This document shows, piece by piece, positions 23,283 through 34,461 of a DNA stretch of 64,000 bases (positions are counted from its first letter, which is position 1; every line of letters begins with the position of its first letter). The notes beneath the pieces were generated by a model, which saw only the letters and a list, made by a program, of their open reading frames with translations, did not search any database and was not told the origin of the DNA. A program made the translations under genes and the position numbers. Origin of the DNA: Nematostella vectensis (lineage: Eukaryota; Cnidaria; Anthozoa; Actiniaria; Edwardsiidae); assembly GCF_932526225.1 (NCBI RefSeq), contig NC_064035.1, positions 21,875,969 to 21,939,968 on the forward strand, given 5' to 3'.

Positions 23283-23990
23283 TGGCAGGTCGAGGTCAGC
23301 CTTCAACGCCAAGCCCTAATCGGCGGTAAGCTTGCGTTTCAGCCCAGCCTCGGATATGAGGGCGCTTCTCTGTTCCGATGTCAGCCTCCGTACCTCGTTC
23401 GCTCGCTGGTGGATCTTCGCCGCAGAGTCTCGTTCGAAACTTTCTCGGAGTTGGTACTACTATAAGCGTTAACGGCTAGTGAAATAAAAAGAATATGTAA
23501 TATCTAATGGAATATCTATTAAAGACCTCTATATTAATGTCTTACTTGGGAACCAGTCCTCAAATGGACGGCCGGAGAATTCCCAGCTGCCTGTTTCTGT
23601 CGGTTGTAGAGTGACAGCAGGAGGTGGTCTTCGGTTTTGCTAAGTGAATCCGTCACACCTATTTACACTATAGTCGCTAGCACTTTAGCGCAATGGATCT
23701 CATTCGGCTCGTTCGAAGTTGACGTCGCGGGAATTCCGGTGCATAGGTCCACGTGAGACTGGTATTGCGCGTGCGCCACGGGATCTCTGCAGCAGGTGCA
23801 CCTCAAGGGGAGGTCGGCGAGGATGGTGTGCAGTCTGCGATGGAGAGGGCGGACTGACTCCGCTAGGATGGTGCTATCGCATGTGGGGCATGAAGGTTTC
23901 TCCTCTACCCGGCGCAGGAGGCAGGAGGAGCGAAAAAACGTGCTGACATTCAAGCTCTCCTGGGGCGCTCACGGCACACTAAGCTCTGCG
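23283..23990 (-). pseudogene. RING/zinc-finger gene relic resembling the RAG1 N-terminal region
   Basis: On the minus strand the second half of a RING finger (SSCLLRRVEEKPSCPTC) is followed at once by a linker (SVRPLHRRLHTILADLPLRC). A second zinc-binding unit then gives C-x2-C...H...C (CTCCRDPVAHAQYQSHVDLC). This RING-then-finger layout is like the RAG1 N-terminal region and the N-RAG-type mobile elements described from molluscs. An in-frame TAA at about 23,663-23,665 interrupts the frame. The same frame then continues to a donor (GTAAGA, near 23,553). An intron of about 90 bp ends ..TATAGTAG, and a third block reads SAAKIHQRANEVRRLTSEQR. The first half of the RING is missing. An unrelated RING E3 gene is the alternative. 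Confidence 0.4.
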
Positions 23991-24061
23991 GTGGAGCGCC
24001 TAAGCATTGGACCGAAGCTATACTACATCTGGTCATGGTCATTCAAAAAAATCATTCTATA

Positions 24062-26732
24062 GGCCAACATAGCCATGTAGGGATCTTTAGACTTGCTTAA
24101 CAGACTTTTCACTGTCCCTACTGCACGCTCAACCTCCCCATTAGACGGAGAGCACAAGGGGCTGCTGAGAATATGAGTGAATCCGTATTCCATCGAAAAG
24201 GTTTCGAACTCTTTTGCTGAAAACTGGGGGCCACCGTCTGACACTACAGTTTCAGGAATCCCATGTCGACTGATTAGAGACTTAAGGTGGTCGATAACAG
24301 CTGGAGCAGTTGTACACGTAAGTTTCTTTACTTCTACGAAGCGAGAGAAATAGTCTACTACTAGCAGATATTTATTGTTCTTTAGCTGGAACAGGTCCAT
24401 GGCGATCCTTTGCCATGGTAGTTTGGGTAAGTTAGACACGATCATAGGTTCTGCTTTGTTACTCTTGTGTTTGCAACAGATCCCACAGTTCTGTACAAGC
24501 TCCTCAACTTGTCTACTCATACCAGGCCACCAAATCGACTCCCTGGCCCTGGCTCGACATTTTGTTATGCCCTGATGCCCGCTATGAATTCTATCCAGAA
24601 TTTCAGATCTGAAAGAAGATGGTATCACAAGACGACATCCTTTTAGCAACGATCCATTCTGAATGTTCAGTTCCGCGGAAAAGGGTAGATACTGCTTCAC
24701 CATAGGCCCTCAAGCGCAGACTTAGCTGGCCAACCCTTTCTACAGTAAAGCATCAGTTGTTGACATACCTCGTCTTCCTGCTGGTGAATGCGTACCTCCT
24801 CTAGTCGCTCGCTGGTAGGCTTTCCAAGATTTGGTTGACAAACAAGTACACATCCTCCTCGAGCTGTGTCGGCGCACGTGAGAGAGCATTAGCAGTATGT
24901 AAACTCTTCCCTGGTACATGCTTGATAGAAAAGTGAAATCTCATAAGTCTCATTTTAAATCTCTGTATCCTAGGGGGTAGTGTTTCAAGATCCTTTGATC
25001 CTAGCAAGGGTACGAGTGGCTTGTGATCCGTCTCAACACGAAACTTTGTGCCAATCAGAAAGTCACTGAAACGTTCACAGGCCCATGTAGCAGCAAGGGC
25101 CTCTTTTTCAATCTGAGCATACCGCTGCTCTGTTTCGCTGAGTGCTCTAGACTGATAAGCCACAGGTCGAAGCTTACCATCATCCTGCCTTTGGAGCAGG
25201 ACTGCGCCTAAGCCGTATGCACTGGCATCTGCTGACATCACTATCTCTAACTCTGGGTTGTAATGCGCTAGTACTATGTCTGGGTTGCTAAGCACCAGCT
25301 TGATGGTTTCAAAGGCTTGGGTCTGTTCCGAGGCCCATTGCCATTCATTCTTAGTGCTAAGCAGCTCACGCAATGGTTTACTGACTCTGCAAGTTCTCCT
25401 GATAACTTCCCCAGCTGATTAACCATGCCAAGGAATCGCCTGACCTCGCTGACGTTGTTGGGCTGCTTCATTTCGGTTATCGCCCTTACTTTGTCTTTGT
25501 CAGGACTGATTCCGGTGGCACTAATCAACTGCCCTAGGAATGTTACCTGAGTTTTGGCGAACTCACACTTCTCCTTGTTGAGAGAGACACCCGCATTAGC
25601 AATTCTGCTTAGGACAGCTGAGTGACGGGTTCCTCACGATCCCTGCCACACATCAGGATGTCATCCATAATACATACGATACCATCTAGCCCTTTAAGGA
25701 TGGCAAAATCTGCCTACAGAGGTGATGAATGTAGTCAGTAAAGCAGACTCTTTTGACAGCTCAATCTGGTACAATCCTGAGTTGGCATCCAGCTTTGAAA
25801 AAACTCCACCAAGCTGCGCGAGGGTATGTTCCACCGATGGTAGCATATGTCTCCCTCGGCGAACGCAGTCGTTTAACCTGATGAGATCCACACATATGCG
25901 CTCTTTTCCATTTGCCTTGGGGACAACAACCATAGGTGCACACCAGTCGGTAGGCTGGTCAACCTCGGAGATCACACCTTGGGCCTCCATCCTTGCCAGC
26001 TCCTTGACTTTGCCTAATAGTGGTATGGGTACACGACGGAGAGAGACAGCGTATGGCTGCCCGTCCTCGGTCAGTTCAATCAATGCAACCTGTACCTTCG
26101 AGTTTCCCTAATCCTTCGAAGACTTTGGGAAAATCCTCTGTAACAGAGTTTACCATCGAGACTAACTTCAATTGCTCGATAGCTGGTCGCCCAAGTAATG
26201 GAAACTCAAGATCCTTGATGACGTAGATATCTTGCTTAGCTGCTCTGCTCCCGCACTTGAGTGTAGCCTTGAATAAACCAGACACAGTTAAATAGTGCCG
26301 GCCAGCTCCCTTGAGCTTCTTGTTGGATGACTGGAGCTGGGTAAATTTCTTATAGATTCTCTCAGGCAAGCAGGTTACATATGCACCCGTGTCAAGTTTG
26401 AATTCCAGTTCTTTCCCATTTCTAAGAACTTTTGTCTTCCAGGCATGAGTTTCAATGTTGTTGACATGAGCAGTAATTATTCCTAAATAAGGATCCTCAT
26501 CCTCTTCATTAACTTCCTCAACATCCTTGGATCTGCAGACGGACCTGTAGTGTCCCCGCTTGCCACATTTGTGGCAGTCAGCATTAGTAGCATTGCATTC
26601 GTCTCTGGGATGTGGACCCCTACCGCATCGACCACATTTCTTTGAAAACTCTTTCTTTCCTTTATTGGGTTTACCTTGGTACTTCTGGTGTTTCTTTACA
26701 AAATCGACATCCGTAGACTCGCTTGAGGTTCC
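24062..26732 (-). pseudogene. gypsy pol (zinc knuckles, protease, RT, RNase H, integrase), broken
   Basis: Two zinc knuckles (CGRCGRGPHPRDEC, then CHKCGKRGHYRSVC) are at about 26,545-26,640. Protease KLDTGAYV is at about 26,390. RT fingers (WCAPMVVVPKANGKERICVD) are at 25,694-26,083, and the catalytic IMDD box is at about 25,660. RNase H (SADASAYGLGAVLLQ, YAQIEKEALAATWACERF) is at 24,801-25,373. The integrase zinc region and core (IAMDLFQ, VVSDGGPQF, NGEVERAV) is at 24,062-24,703. The three acidic integrase residues are present. A deletion removes sequence between RT motifs near 25,690, and frames change several times. The integrase C-terminus is lost. It is non-functional. Confidence 0.85.
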
Positions 26733-27305
26733 TTAGCCTCTGACTACTGACTGTTGTTGCTGGACTGACTCACTCTGTCGTGCTTTCATTATAGCCTTTT
26801 CTAGAGTTAAATCTGAGTCCAGTTGCAGTTTCTCTGCCAGATTATCGTCGAGTAATCCCACCACCAGGCGATCCCGGATCAATTCATCGTGTAATGCACC
26901 ATAATTGCAGTGTTGAGCTAGTGAGTACAGGTTTGTTATGTAGGAATCTACAGATTTCCCTGCCTCCTGCTTCCTTCTGTTGAACCTTGCCCTCTGGAAG
27001 ATCACATTACGCTTCTTGACAAAGTACTCGTTAAATCTGGTCTTGACCGGCTCGTATTTCCTCTTGTCATCTGCTGACAGGTTGAAAGTAAAGAGAATAT
27101 CGTCACTTTTGTCGCCCATAGTGTACAACAAAGCGTTGACCTGTTTTTCGTCATCTCTATCACACAATCCTGCCGCTGAACGGAAGCGCTCAAATCTCCT
27201 GATCCACTGGGGCCACTCATTAGGCTTCGTAAAATCAAACTGATCTGGTGGAGTAATTTGATACGTAGCTTGAGCCTGGTTGATATTCGGATGGTCATCC
27301 GGCAT
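26733..27305 (-). CDS. gypsy gag capsid region
   Basis: 190 codons beginning MPDDHPNINQAQATYQIT. A capsid-like region contains WPQWIRRFERFRSAAGL, FNEYFVKKRNVIFQRARF, then GKSVDSYITNLYSLAQHC and LRDRLVVGLLD-like sequence (IRDRLVVGLLDDNLAEKLQL). This is the retrotransposon gag/capsid fold family that packages element RNA. The ATG lies about 70 bp after the primer-binding site, as expected. The frame ends just before the zinc knuckles, which continue in another frame, so it is either a gag stop or a frameshift. Confidence 0.8.
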   Translation of the reverse strand: MPDDHPNINQAQATYQITPPDQFDFTKPNEWPQWIRRFERFRSAAGLCDRDDEKQVNALLYTMGDKSDDILFTFNLSADDKRKYEPVKTRFNEYFVKKRNVIFQRARFNRRKQEAGKSVDSYITNLYSLAQHCNYGALHDELIRDRLVVGLLDDNLAEKLQLDSDLTLEKAIMKARQSESVQQQQSVVRG

Positions 27306-27370
27306 GTTTCTGTGTTTCTTTCACAAAAATTTCTCCGTAGAGGCGTGAGAAATTCTTTGTTCTTGAGATT

Positions 27371-27379
27371 CTGATACCA
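27371..27379 (-). promoter_or_regulatory. Primer-binding site
   Basis: TGGTATCAG lies immediately after the LTR end. The sequence equals the start of the binding site for the 3' end of initiator-methionine tRNA, the standard minus-strand primer of many LTR elements. The match weakens after nine to ten bases. Confidence 0.6.
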
Positions 27380-27600
27380 TGTAGTGTTTGTCGGTATAAG
27401 ATTGCCGAGAAACAAGACGATTTTTCTAAGAACTCTGAACTTTTTAATAGACCGAAGCCATATTGAACCGAACACAAGTGCTGGGTAACTAAGCAATACT
27501 TATAACGGAATAACACAGGGAGCCCAATACTACATGGATAATATACAAACTGAAGGGAAGCAGTTGCCCAATATATATTCTCATCTGCCATGGTTCAACA
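27380..27600 (-). repeat. 5' LTR of the gypsy element
   Basis: On the minus strand it starts TGTTGAACCATGG and ends CACTACA, the canonical TG...CA ends, with the primer-binding site directly adjacent. Part of it recurs at 17,592-17,672. The 3' LTR is missing because of truncation at 24,062. Confidence 0.8.
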
Positions 27601-27610
27601 CTATGTGCCT

Positions 27611-28059
27611 AGCCTGAAAGGAAGAACGTTAAAGAACCACACAATTGCATAAAAGACAAAAATTCAGTGTGTATAAGATAATGTATTGTCTGTCTATGTT
27701 GATGTACAACAACTCTTTCGAGCTTTTACTGTCTAGTAAAGTGCAATGGCTTTTCAGGCTCCACTATTCAGAAAAGTGCAATGCTCTCCAAAGTCTACCA
27801 ACCAATTTGTTTATGTTGAGGCTGCTTGTGCTATGTCTCTGTCAAGCACATACTATTATTAGTATAGTGTGGAATGCTATATGAGAGAACTACAGCCTGT
27901 CTGTCAGTTTGAGTATAACTTTATGATTCCAACACATATAGTTCCTAAATCGGTTTTTATAATTGTTTATAAATCAAGATTGCATCAAAGGTATCTTAAA
28001 AGGTTGATAAACCTGAAAGGAAGAACGTTAAAGAGCCATACACAATTGCATAAGTGCAA
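27611..28059. repeat. Direct repeat pair around a short unique segment
   Basis: CCTGAAAGGAAGAACGTTAA followed by AGA(A/G)CCA..ACACAATTGCATAA occurs at 27,612 and again at 28,012, 400 bp apart. The segment between has no recognisable feature. It is a small segmental duplication or the edges of an unplaced insertion. Confidence 0.5.
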
Positions 28060-28871
28060 GAAAATGGTGCATAAAAAGTGGCGGATCGTTCAAATTTATT
28101 GAACATTTATGAATTTTGGCACAGCGATAGAGAAACTCACACTGCGCAATTGTGGATACCCACAAAAATGTATACTTACAGTCTTAAAGAGGTGGAATTA
28201 ATTTCCCTTAAAACCTGAATAAAACCAATACTTTTCATGTTACGGTCACAAAACTTAACCCAGTGATGGATATTAACATAAACTACAGTTTAACGAAAAA
28301 GCACGCCCCCTTGATACTTACAGTTTTAGGGTTGGAACAAGTTTTTCCTTTAATTAGCATTAAACCCAATAATCCACATAATTGTTATACTGTTTACAAA
28401 ACTTCGAGATATGTACCCACGCCCAGATGTGAGTACTTACAGTTAGTTATACTAGAGATGAGAGGCAAATTGCTTATATATAGTGCCTTTTCAACACAAA
28501 CTGAGATCTAAGATTTCATATACTAACTCATAATGGTATATTGCAAGATATTCCCAACCATATAACCACGCCCCTATTGTACTTATAGTTATACTAAAGA
28601 TTGCACGGAGGAGGTATATCGCTTATATAGAGTGCCTTTCAATACGAACTGCGAGCTACAAATCCACATATTTAATTATATTGGAATATTGCAGGATGTA
28701 GTCGAGCGTATAACCACGCCCATATAGAACTTATACTAGAGACAGCATAAGTGCAATATATACCATACATATAGCACGCTAATAATGATCAATAAAAACA
28801 CAGAATTGTTGTCGACAGGAGTGATCTTGTTGCGTATATAATACCACGAGTTGACAAGTGTACTTACAGTG

Positions 28872-28996
28872 CTATCGGAAATTAGATAATTGTTATCATT
28901 AGCTGTGAATTGGACTTCACCGGGTCCAAGTGTGGTGAATAATTGCGACGTTGAAGAAATGGCGAGGGAGGTGTTGAGAGAGTAATCGGAGCACTG
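28872..28996 (-). other. Candidate first coding exon
   Basis: On the minus strand an ATG opens MQCSDYSLNTSLAISSTSQL and a further 23 codons, ending exactly at a strong donor (GTAAGT). Similar donor-like CTGTAAGTA motifs recur downstream in the same orientation at about 28,433, 28,313 and 28,165. They look like repeat-borne copies. No homology recognised. Confidence 0.3.
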
Positions 28997-29403
28997 CATA
29001 TTCAAAATGGAGCACTATCAACCTGCCAATCATAACGGTAGGAAGAGCCACTCCCAGTACAAATCAAATGCAGAAAAAAGGCATAACTTCATTGTAAAAA
29101 GTTGAAATACCAAGCATGCATACTGTATGTGCTAGTTGTAAAAAGACACAGGCCTTTTTCGAAATCAAAAACGTCTTTTTTCCGTACGTTATGCAATATC
29201 AAACCTGTTAATATCACTTTTTAGTATTTTAGCAAAGTACAAGCTATTATGAATCTCTAGGGCCTAGGACGTATTTGTTTCAAGACTATTGAGTAGGAAC
29301 GTGCATCATCGATTATTGTTTTATTTGACTTGTTCCATGATCAATTAATTCAGAACTTCCTTTGATAATGTCTTCACTCAAACTTTTATTCATGTGACCG
29401 ACC

Positions 29404-29940
29404 TTGTTCTTTCTTGGAAAAGGTAAAACGAGTGCGTGGAATGTCTGGGAGGCGTTCCCAGAGGTGTTATCGGCTTTGAGTGCCATCGGACATTCCGAAC
29501 AAGGAAACAGCATCGGCACGGCAAGCATCGGCACCCTTGAACTCTTTGTTGTCCTCCTCTACTCCAAGATGAGCCAGCTCTCCTCGGTAAACGACGCCCG
29601 GAAGGAGATGGTTGCGAGGAGATCCCGCTTATCCGCAGGAGAAAAACCCACCTACATTCGCCGCCCTTCTACAGCACTATAAGAGAGCGGCATACCAGGC
29701 TGGCTAATGCCAGGCGCAGTCTCTCGTGGTGCAGCCTGTTATGCCCTCTCCAACCGATTGGGGCTGGGAATCCTCCGACAATTGCACATGGCGTCCTCTT
29801 TGGGGCCAATGTCAACCTGTATCAAGCTGGTAGAGTGCGGCTGCCAGCCCGATATAGGCTGCAAAAGGAGATGCAGGTGCATCAAGACGGGGCTTAAATG
29901 CACTGCTCTGTGAAGATGCGGTGGTGACTGTGAGTGGCAA
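29404..29940 (+). pseudogene. Relic of a multicopy invertebrate transposon-type protein with cysteine-rich tail
   Basis: The first frame (29,404-29,682) reads GKGKTSAWNVWEAFPEVLSA, LELFVVLLYSKMSQLSSVND, then ARKEMVARRSR. The second part contains PSPTDWGWESSDN in one frame. The cysteine-rich CGCQPDIGCKRRCRCIKTGL and KCTAL lie in another frame (to 29,913). I associate this order (GKGK..W..FPEV, ARK..F..KSR, P.DWGW, CXC-type cysteine cluster) with repeated proteins in cnidarian and arthropod genomes of unclear function. The frames are broken at least twice, so it is a pseudogene. Confidence 0.5.
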
Positions 29941-31242
29941 TGAAACAGAGACAGGTAAGAATTGAATTGGGTTCTTGAAACTAAAAAACTAAATGCTCAC
30001 TCAAATGTTTTTTTTATATCAACAGTGCTTCTCCGGTGGACACGAGGATGTTGAGCATGTGGGTTGACCAACCCACATGCTTATTGGACCCCACCCCAGT
30101 AAAGTATTCTTCAGTATATTGCCTATTCTTCGTTTATTATTGGTGTTAAGTATCGGTTTTATTCAGGTTTTTTTAGGGAAATTAATTCCACCTCTATAAA
30201 ACTGTAAGTATACATTTTTGGGGGTGGGTCCATATCCAGAATTGCTCAGTGCGTGATTCTCTATCAGTGTGCTAAATTTCAAAAATGTTCCACAAATTTG
30301 AACGATGCTTCACCATTTTCTTCCACTTTTCAGTAATCACTATGATCACAAAAGAATATAAAGAATAAAGAAATCACCAATCACAAAACAATACACCAAA
30401 TTGAAAAGGAAGGCAAATTATGAACAGCATTCAAAATCAAATATATGCAATTAGATTGGAAATCAAAATCAAAGTGAAAACGATCTTCAACAGGTTTCCC
30501 ATCTCCTTTGCTTCTGTGCTGCATGACTGGGTTCCATGACTGACATAGATGATGTAAAAGAGCCACTAAAATCAAGTCAAAATCAATAAGTACTAGCATC
30601 ACATGATCAACAATTCCAAAGGATTTATTGAAGAAGGGATTTACTAGTTGGCTACTATTGGATATTTGCACACTGAGATTGATTCAATGGGATAATTATT
30701 ATTCCTTCCTTTGGCTTCACCAAGTGAGATTGATTTCCTAGTGAATGATCTTAACCTGTTATTGTGGGACATTAAAGAACCACTGTAGATGTCAATGTCC
30801 ATCGTCAGTGCCTGTATACTTGGCCGCATAACCAAAAGGGCATTAACATACTAACACTCTCTTATACATGTAAAATGCGCGGCAGCACCGTGTGCCTTAT
30901 ATAGCAGTCCGGATAAGACCCCGTGTAATGTAAATCCAAAGAAATTCAGCCTATGGCTACAATTCTGGATAAAATACTCCAAGTTTTTTTAAGCAATCAA
31001 CTTTACTAAACAAATTGTATTTAGACAACTCTGGTTTCCTTGACCTGGAGATATTTTTTTGGCTTTTGAGGTAAAAAGACTGTTGTGCTGCAGACATCTA
31101 CTCTCTTCACATTGAATAAAAGCAGTTATGACTCCAGTTGATAGCTGTAAAATAAGACCTGGTGGCGACAGTAAAGGAACCTATTTGGATTTTAGCTATA
31201 TTAAGCTGTAGCAACGTTTTCTTTTAGGTTAAGTACTTGCCT

Positions 31243-32606
31243 CTAGAAATACTCACCATGGCCTTCCATCATGGGATGACTGCAGAACGTACACTGAGCC
31301 TTGTTTTCTTCTTTGAGGAAGGCACAGTTGCAGAAGTCTGGCTTTGAAGTTCTCTTGGGGATGCAGGAGATCTGGTGGTTGGGATGGTTTGATAGCTCAA
31401 AGCCTTGATCCCTCAGCCAAATCAATGAGGCAAACTCATGTCTGAAAATCTGCTCCCATCGCTTGTGGTACATTGTGTTCCGAGCATACTTACTTATGGC
31501 AACATGTTTTGCTTCCCTCCCCTCCATTGAGTTCAAACCCAGGCCCATCCCATACTTACGCACCATATCCTTAGTGTGGACTGGTACCACAAAGCCAATT
31601 GGCCAAACTGTTGGATTAAGATAATAAAAAACATAGTTTGCTCTAACGTAATTAGAGCAGAGACCTTCCAAATCACTCACCTGGTCATCAGTGATTTGAA
31701 CTCTGGTGAAAAGAGAAACAGAATCACGCAAATAACGACAAACCAAAGCAAGGCCATGGATACGCTGTTGGTAATTCTTTCCTTTAATACCTTCCTCAAG
31801 AACCTCAAATAAATACATAAAATTAAACAAAAACATACGAGAGTCTCTTCCTGTGAAGCGATAGTCAAACCTATCCTTCACCGCCTTCCCCTCCTCAAAC
31901 CATCTCACTACCTTCTTGGCCAGCTTGGGAAGACAGCACTTCGATCGCAGAGTCTCAACGTACCTTACAAATTTGGAAGTTGGTGGCAATTTAGAAAAAG
32001 AAGAAACGCTGTGAACATCCTGAAAGCATTGCTTCATAAGCTCATCCAAGAAATGGCGATGTGCAAGAGCACATGCATTATTCTTGAGATGTAGAGAGTC
32101 AACATGGATATTGTCAACATATCTACCTAACAATGGATGGAATTCTTGTCTGCTTTCTTGTTCAGCAATGAAAGATGTGATCTTAGCTCAGCTAATTTTG
32201 ATCTTGATATCTTATCTTTAAACTTACCTACAGCATTTGCAACCTTGACTCCTCAAACTTCCAGGGTCTCCGAGTATTTGGTTGCTCAGGACCAAAAGTA
32301 CCAGAAATAATAGAATCAGTCTTCAAATCCTTATAAGAAACAGTAGCAAAAGAAGAAAAATAAGTGGCACTGATGCTCAACTCTCCTGATAAAAAAACAA
32401 TGCATCTTCATGTCATTAGAAAATGACAAAAACTTGACTTCACAAGAGGAGCCATCATTTAGGTTAATAATGTAGCTAGTCTTCTCTATCCTTTCTGCGT
32501 CTTTCATCATTTGGATGACAAAACGAGTAATCATAAAAACCAGTAATCTTTTCCTCAAGATCTGCACACAATGTTTCTCGGACACTATGTAAAGTACCAA
32601 TGTCAA
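31243..32606 (-). pseudogene. Unidentified multicopy-type gene, divergent partner A
   Basis: The main frame (31,243-32,133, 296 codons) contains CYTL-free helical sequence with RFTGRDSRMFLFNFMYLFEV, then YGMGLGLNSMEGREAKHVAI, SKYARNTMYHKRWEQIFRHE, and FASLIWLRDQGFEL. It ends with a cysteine cluster (CNCAFLKEENKAQCTFCSHP). Upstream fragments of the same gene at about 32,331-32,606 lie in shifting frames, so the 5' part is broken. The GLNSMEGREAKH block is reminiscent of the GEHGAESIHKQFN block at 22.4 kb, suggesting related transposon-type proteins. It is transcribed away from the neighbouring plus-strand ORF at 32,808. No catalytic motif is identifiable. Confidence 0.45.
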
Positions 32607-32807
32607 TACTATTGATAAAAGAAATTAACCTGTAATGCGGCACCAGGAATGGGGCAGCCTGAGACAGCTAAGACTAGAAAAGAATTCGTTTTACAATAAG
32701 ACAACTTTGAGCTTGAACGTACTACAATAAAAGTATAACAGCACTGGAAGGACGACCCAATCCTCATTCTATTCTGGACGCCATAGCGTAAAGGTAACGC
32801 TAGCAGT

Positions 32808-33345
32808 ATGGGATCTATTAGACATTACTGGGATGAAGATTCAAACGTATCGACAGAAACATTTGAAGATTATTCGGATAGCGAATCTTCCCAATCTGAT
32901 CATACTACGAATAAAGACTCTTCATCAGACGAAAGTATAGATGATACTATCGCAAATGTCTGGGATCGTCTCCAAGCTGAATCAATGGATCGCTTCCATG
33001 GTCATTGGAAAGAACTTGTTGCAAAGTATGAGCAGCGCGGCAACTCTGAAGCGGTAGCTGAAGCCAAAGCAACGAATGACCTTGTTCCTTGCTATCGAAA
33101 AGAGCTACGAAAAGTCATTTTTGAACATCTAAAGTGGATGCGTACTTTACGGAAGGATCCAACTTTCAAGAAAATCATAGATACGCAAAAAATCTCATGG
33201 ACAACGACGGGTTTGACTGGAGTGAAGCAACAGAATCGGCGATAAATAAGAGAAAATTCCTGCTGTCAAAGATGTTCAGGGAGCAGCCGATTCCTCAGCA
33301 AGCAGATGTCCCAACTTGGAATAAACCATTTTACAATCGTAGTTG
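32808..33345 (+). pseudogene. Acidic-headed helical protein, divergent partner B, one frameshift
   Basis: The ATG opens MGSIRHYWDEDSNVSTETFE, an acidic serine-rich head to about residue 45. A helical core follows (DTIANVWDRLQAESMDRF, AEAKATNDLVPCYRKELRKV, HLKWMRTLRKDPTFKKI). An A-run at about 33,186-33,191 marks a one-base frame change. The other frame continues LMDNDGFDWSEATESAINKR and KFLLSKMF to TGA at about 33,346. I recall this architecture from many uncharacterised invertebrate proteins. The pair with the minus-strand gene 200 bp away suggests one two-gene element. Confidence 0.5.
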
Positions 33346-33346
33346 A

Positions 33347-34197
33347 ACTTTTTGACCGGGGAAAAAGCCGTTTCAAAGAATAACTTTATGTAATCTAGAG
33401 TGAATTAACATACTGCAGGCTTGGACAGCATATATTCAATAGACATGTAAACAAAAGAGAACAAAAAGAGCCTTTAGAAGAGTCCTTTAGAAAGCCAGGC
33501 GATAAACACCATAATCAAAGTACATTAACTTTATTATAGCCTGGAGCCCTAAATATGGGTACCCTATATCAGGTACTCTAGTTTATGTATAGGTTTATTT
33601 TTGTATTAACCTTTTTAATTTGTATGATGAGCGTTGTTGTGATAAAGTAGTTTAACCAAACTGTTTACTTTCTTTGTAGAACTACAAAAGTAGTAACATA
33701 TTTTCATCGTTTGTCAGTTTATGCACTAAAGAAACATTTTTTATGGGTATTAAAATTCGAAGTGGTAATTATTTATTCAATTCGGAAGGTTTTCTATTCC
33801 AACAGCTATTCAGTTGCGACCGTACGATTTTTTACGCTCTTTGCGTGACCCACGATCGAGCACCATGTATTAGCATAACAAAATCAAATACTGAGATGAC
33901 AAGACCGTAAACAAAAAAACGGGCTAATCTTATAATTTATTAAGACATAAATAACACATCTTTATCAAATAGAAAACAAGCGTTTATGCGTCAATATATT
34001 CAGCATCCTTTTTTCTCTACTGTGTCGCATCGCTTTCCCTATCATTCAATCAGAGATTATTATTTTTTTTTTCGTGCCTATTTTTTTTAGTCTAACTGTG
34101 ACTTGAGACCACGTTTGGTAGTAATATAGGTAGGTTTTGTTTAACGTTCACCAGCTGCATTGGCCTACGGAACTGAATAGCCGTCCGTCGGAATAGA
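33347..34197. other. Gene-free stretch
   Basis: AT-rich sequence without a recognisable gene. The last 45 bp (CGGAACTGAATAGCCGTC..GGAATAGA) match the 43-bp minisatellite on the other side of the Polinton and contain the left copy of its target duplication. Confidence 0.5.
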
Positions 34198-34391
34198 AGT
34201 AGTAAATGTAGTCTGTATATAGGGTGGATTCCAGTCCCCCGGCCGCGCGGTCGTGGCGCGTTCTGATTGGTTGTTGAAAATGGTGCGCTGTGATTGGTCG
34301 GATTTGATAGGGCGGAAGTGACGTCACAGGTGGACTTTGGACTGGGGTGTTTGGACTTTGGACTTTAGGGGAGGGGTGGTGATTGGTGGGA
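34198..34391 (+). repeat. Polinton left terminal inverted repeat
   Basis: About 194 bp, matched at the right end with few differences. It contains several ATTGG (inverted CCAAT) boxes, two TGACGTCA CRE sites and an internal near-repeat (GTGATTGGT.GGATTTGATAG..GGCGGAAGTGACGTCA). It thus resembles a compact promoter region as well as a replication end. Confidence 0.9.
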
Positions 34392-34461
34392 TTTGATAGG
34401 GCGGAAGTGACGTCATAGGTGTGGGGTATTATTATGGGATACCTAAAAAAGAATATATAAA

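Larger units (their letters stand above)
24062..27600 (-). mobile_element. 3'-truncated Ty3/gypsy LTR retrotransposon (minus strand)
   Basis: From right to left: a 221-bp LTR (27,380-27,600), a primer-binding site adjacent to it (TGGTATCAG, 27,371-27,379), gag, zinc knuckles, protease, RT, RNase H and integrase. The element stops inside the integrase at 24,062, so the 3' LTR is gone. It sits against the RING relic. Its gag differs from that of the gypsy at 56.7 kb, so this is a separate lineage. Confidence 0.85.
28060..30330. mobile_element. Element bounded by inverted repeats of about 180 bp
   Basis: 28,060-28,240 (including AGGTGGAATTAATTTCCCTT and ATGTATACTTACAGT) is repeated in inverted orientation at about 30,145-30,325. 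The interior holds degenerating repeats with ACCACGCCC..TACTTACAGT at 28,300-28,730, a possible exon at 28,872-28,996, and a decayed ORF at 29,404-29,940. It looks like a DNA transposon or foldback element of about 2.3 kb. No transposase catalytic domain was recognised, and no target duplication was confirmed. Confidence 0.5.

Noticed and set aside
24023-24703. Retroviral integrase as an independent gene
   Set aside because: It is the in-order 3' portion of the gypsy pol relic and is truncated at 24,062.
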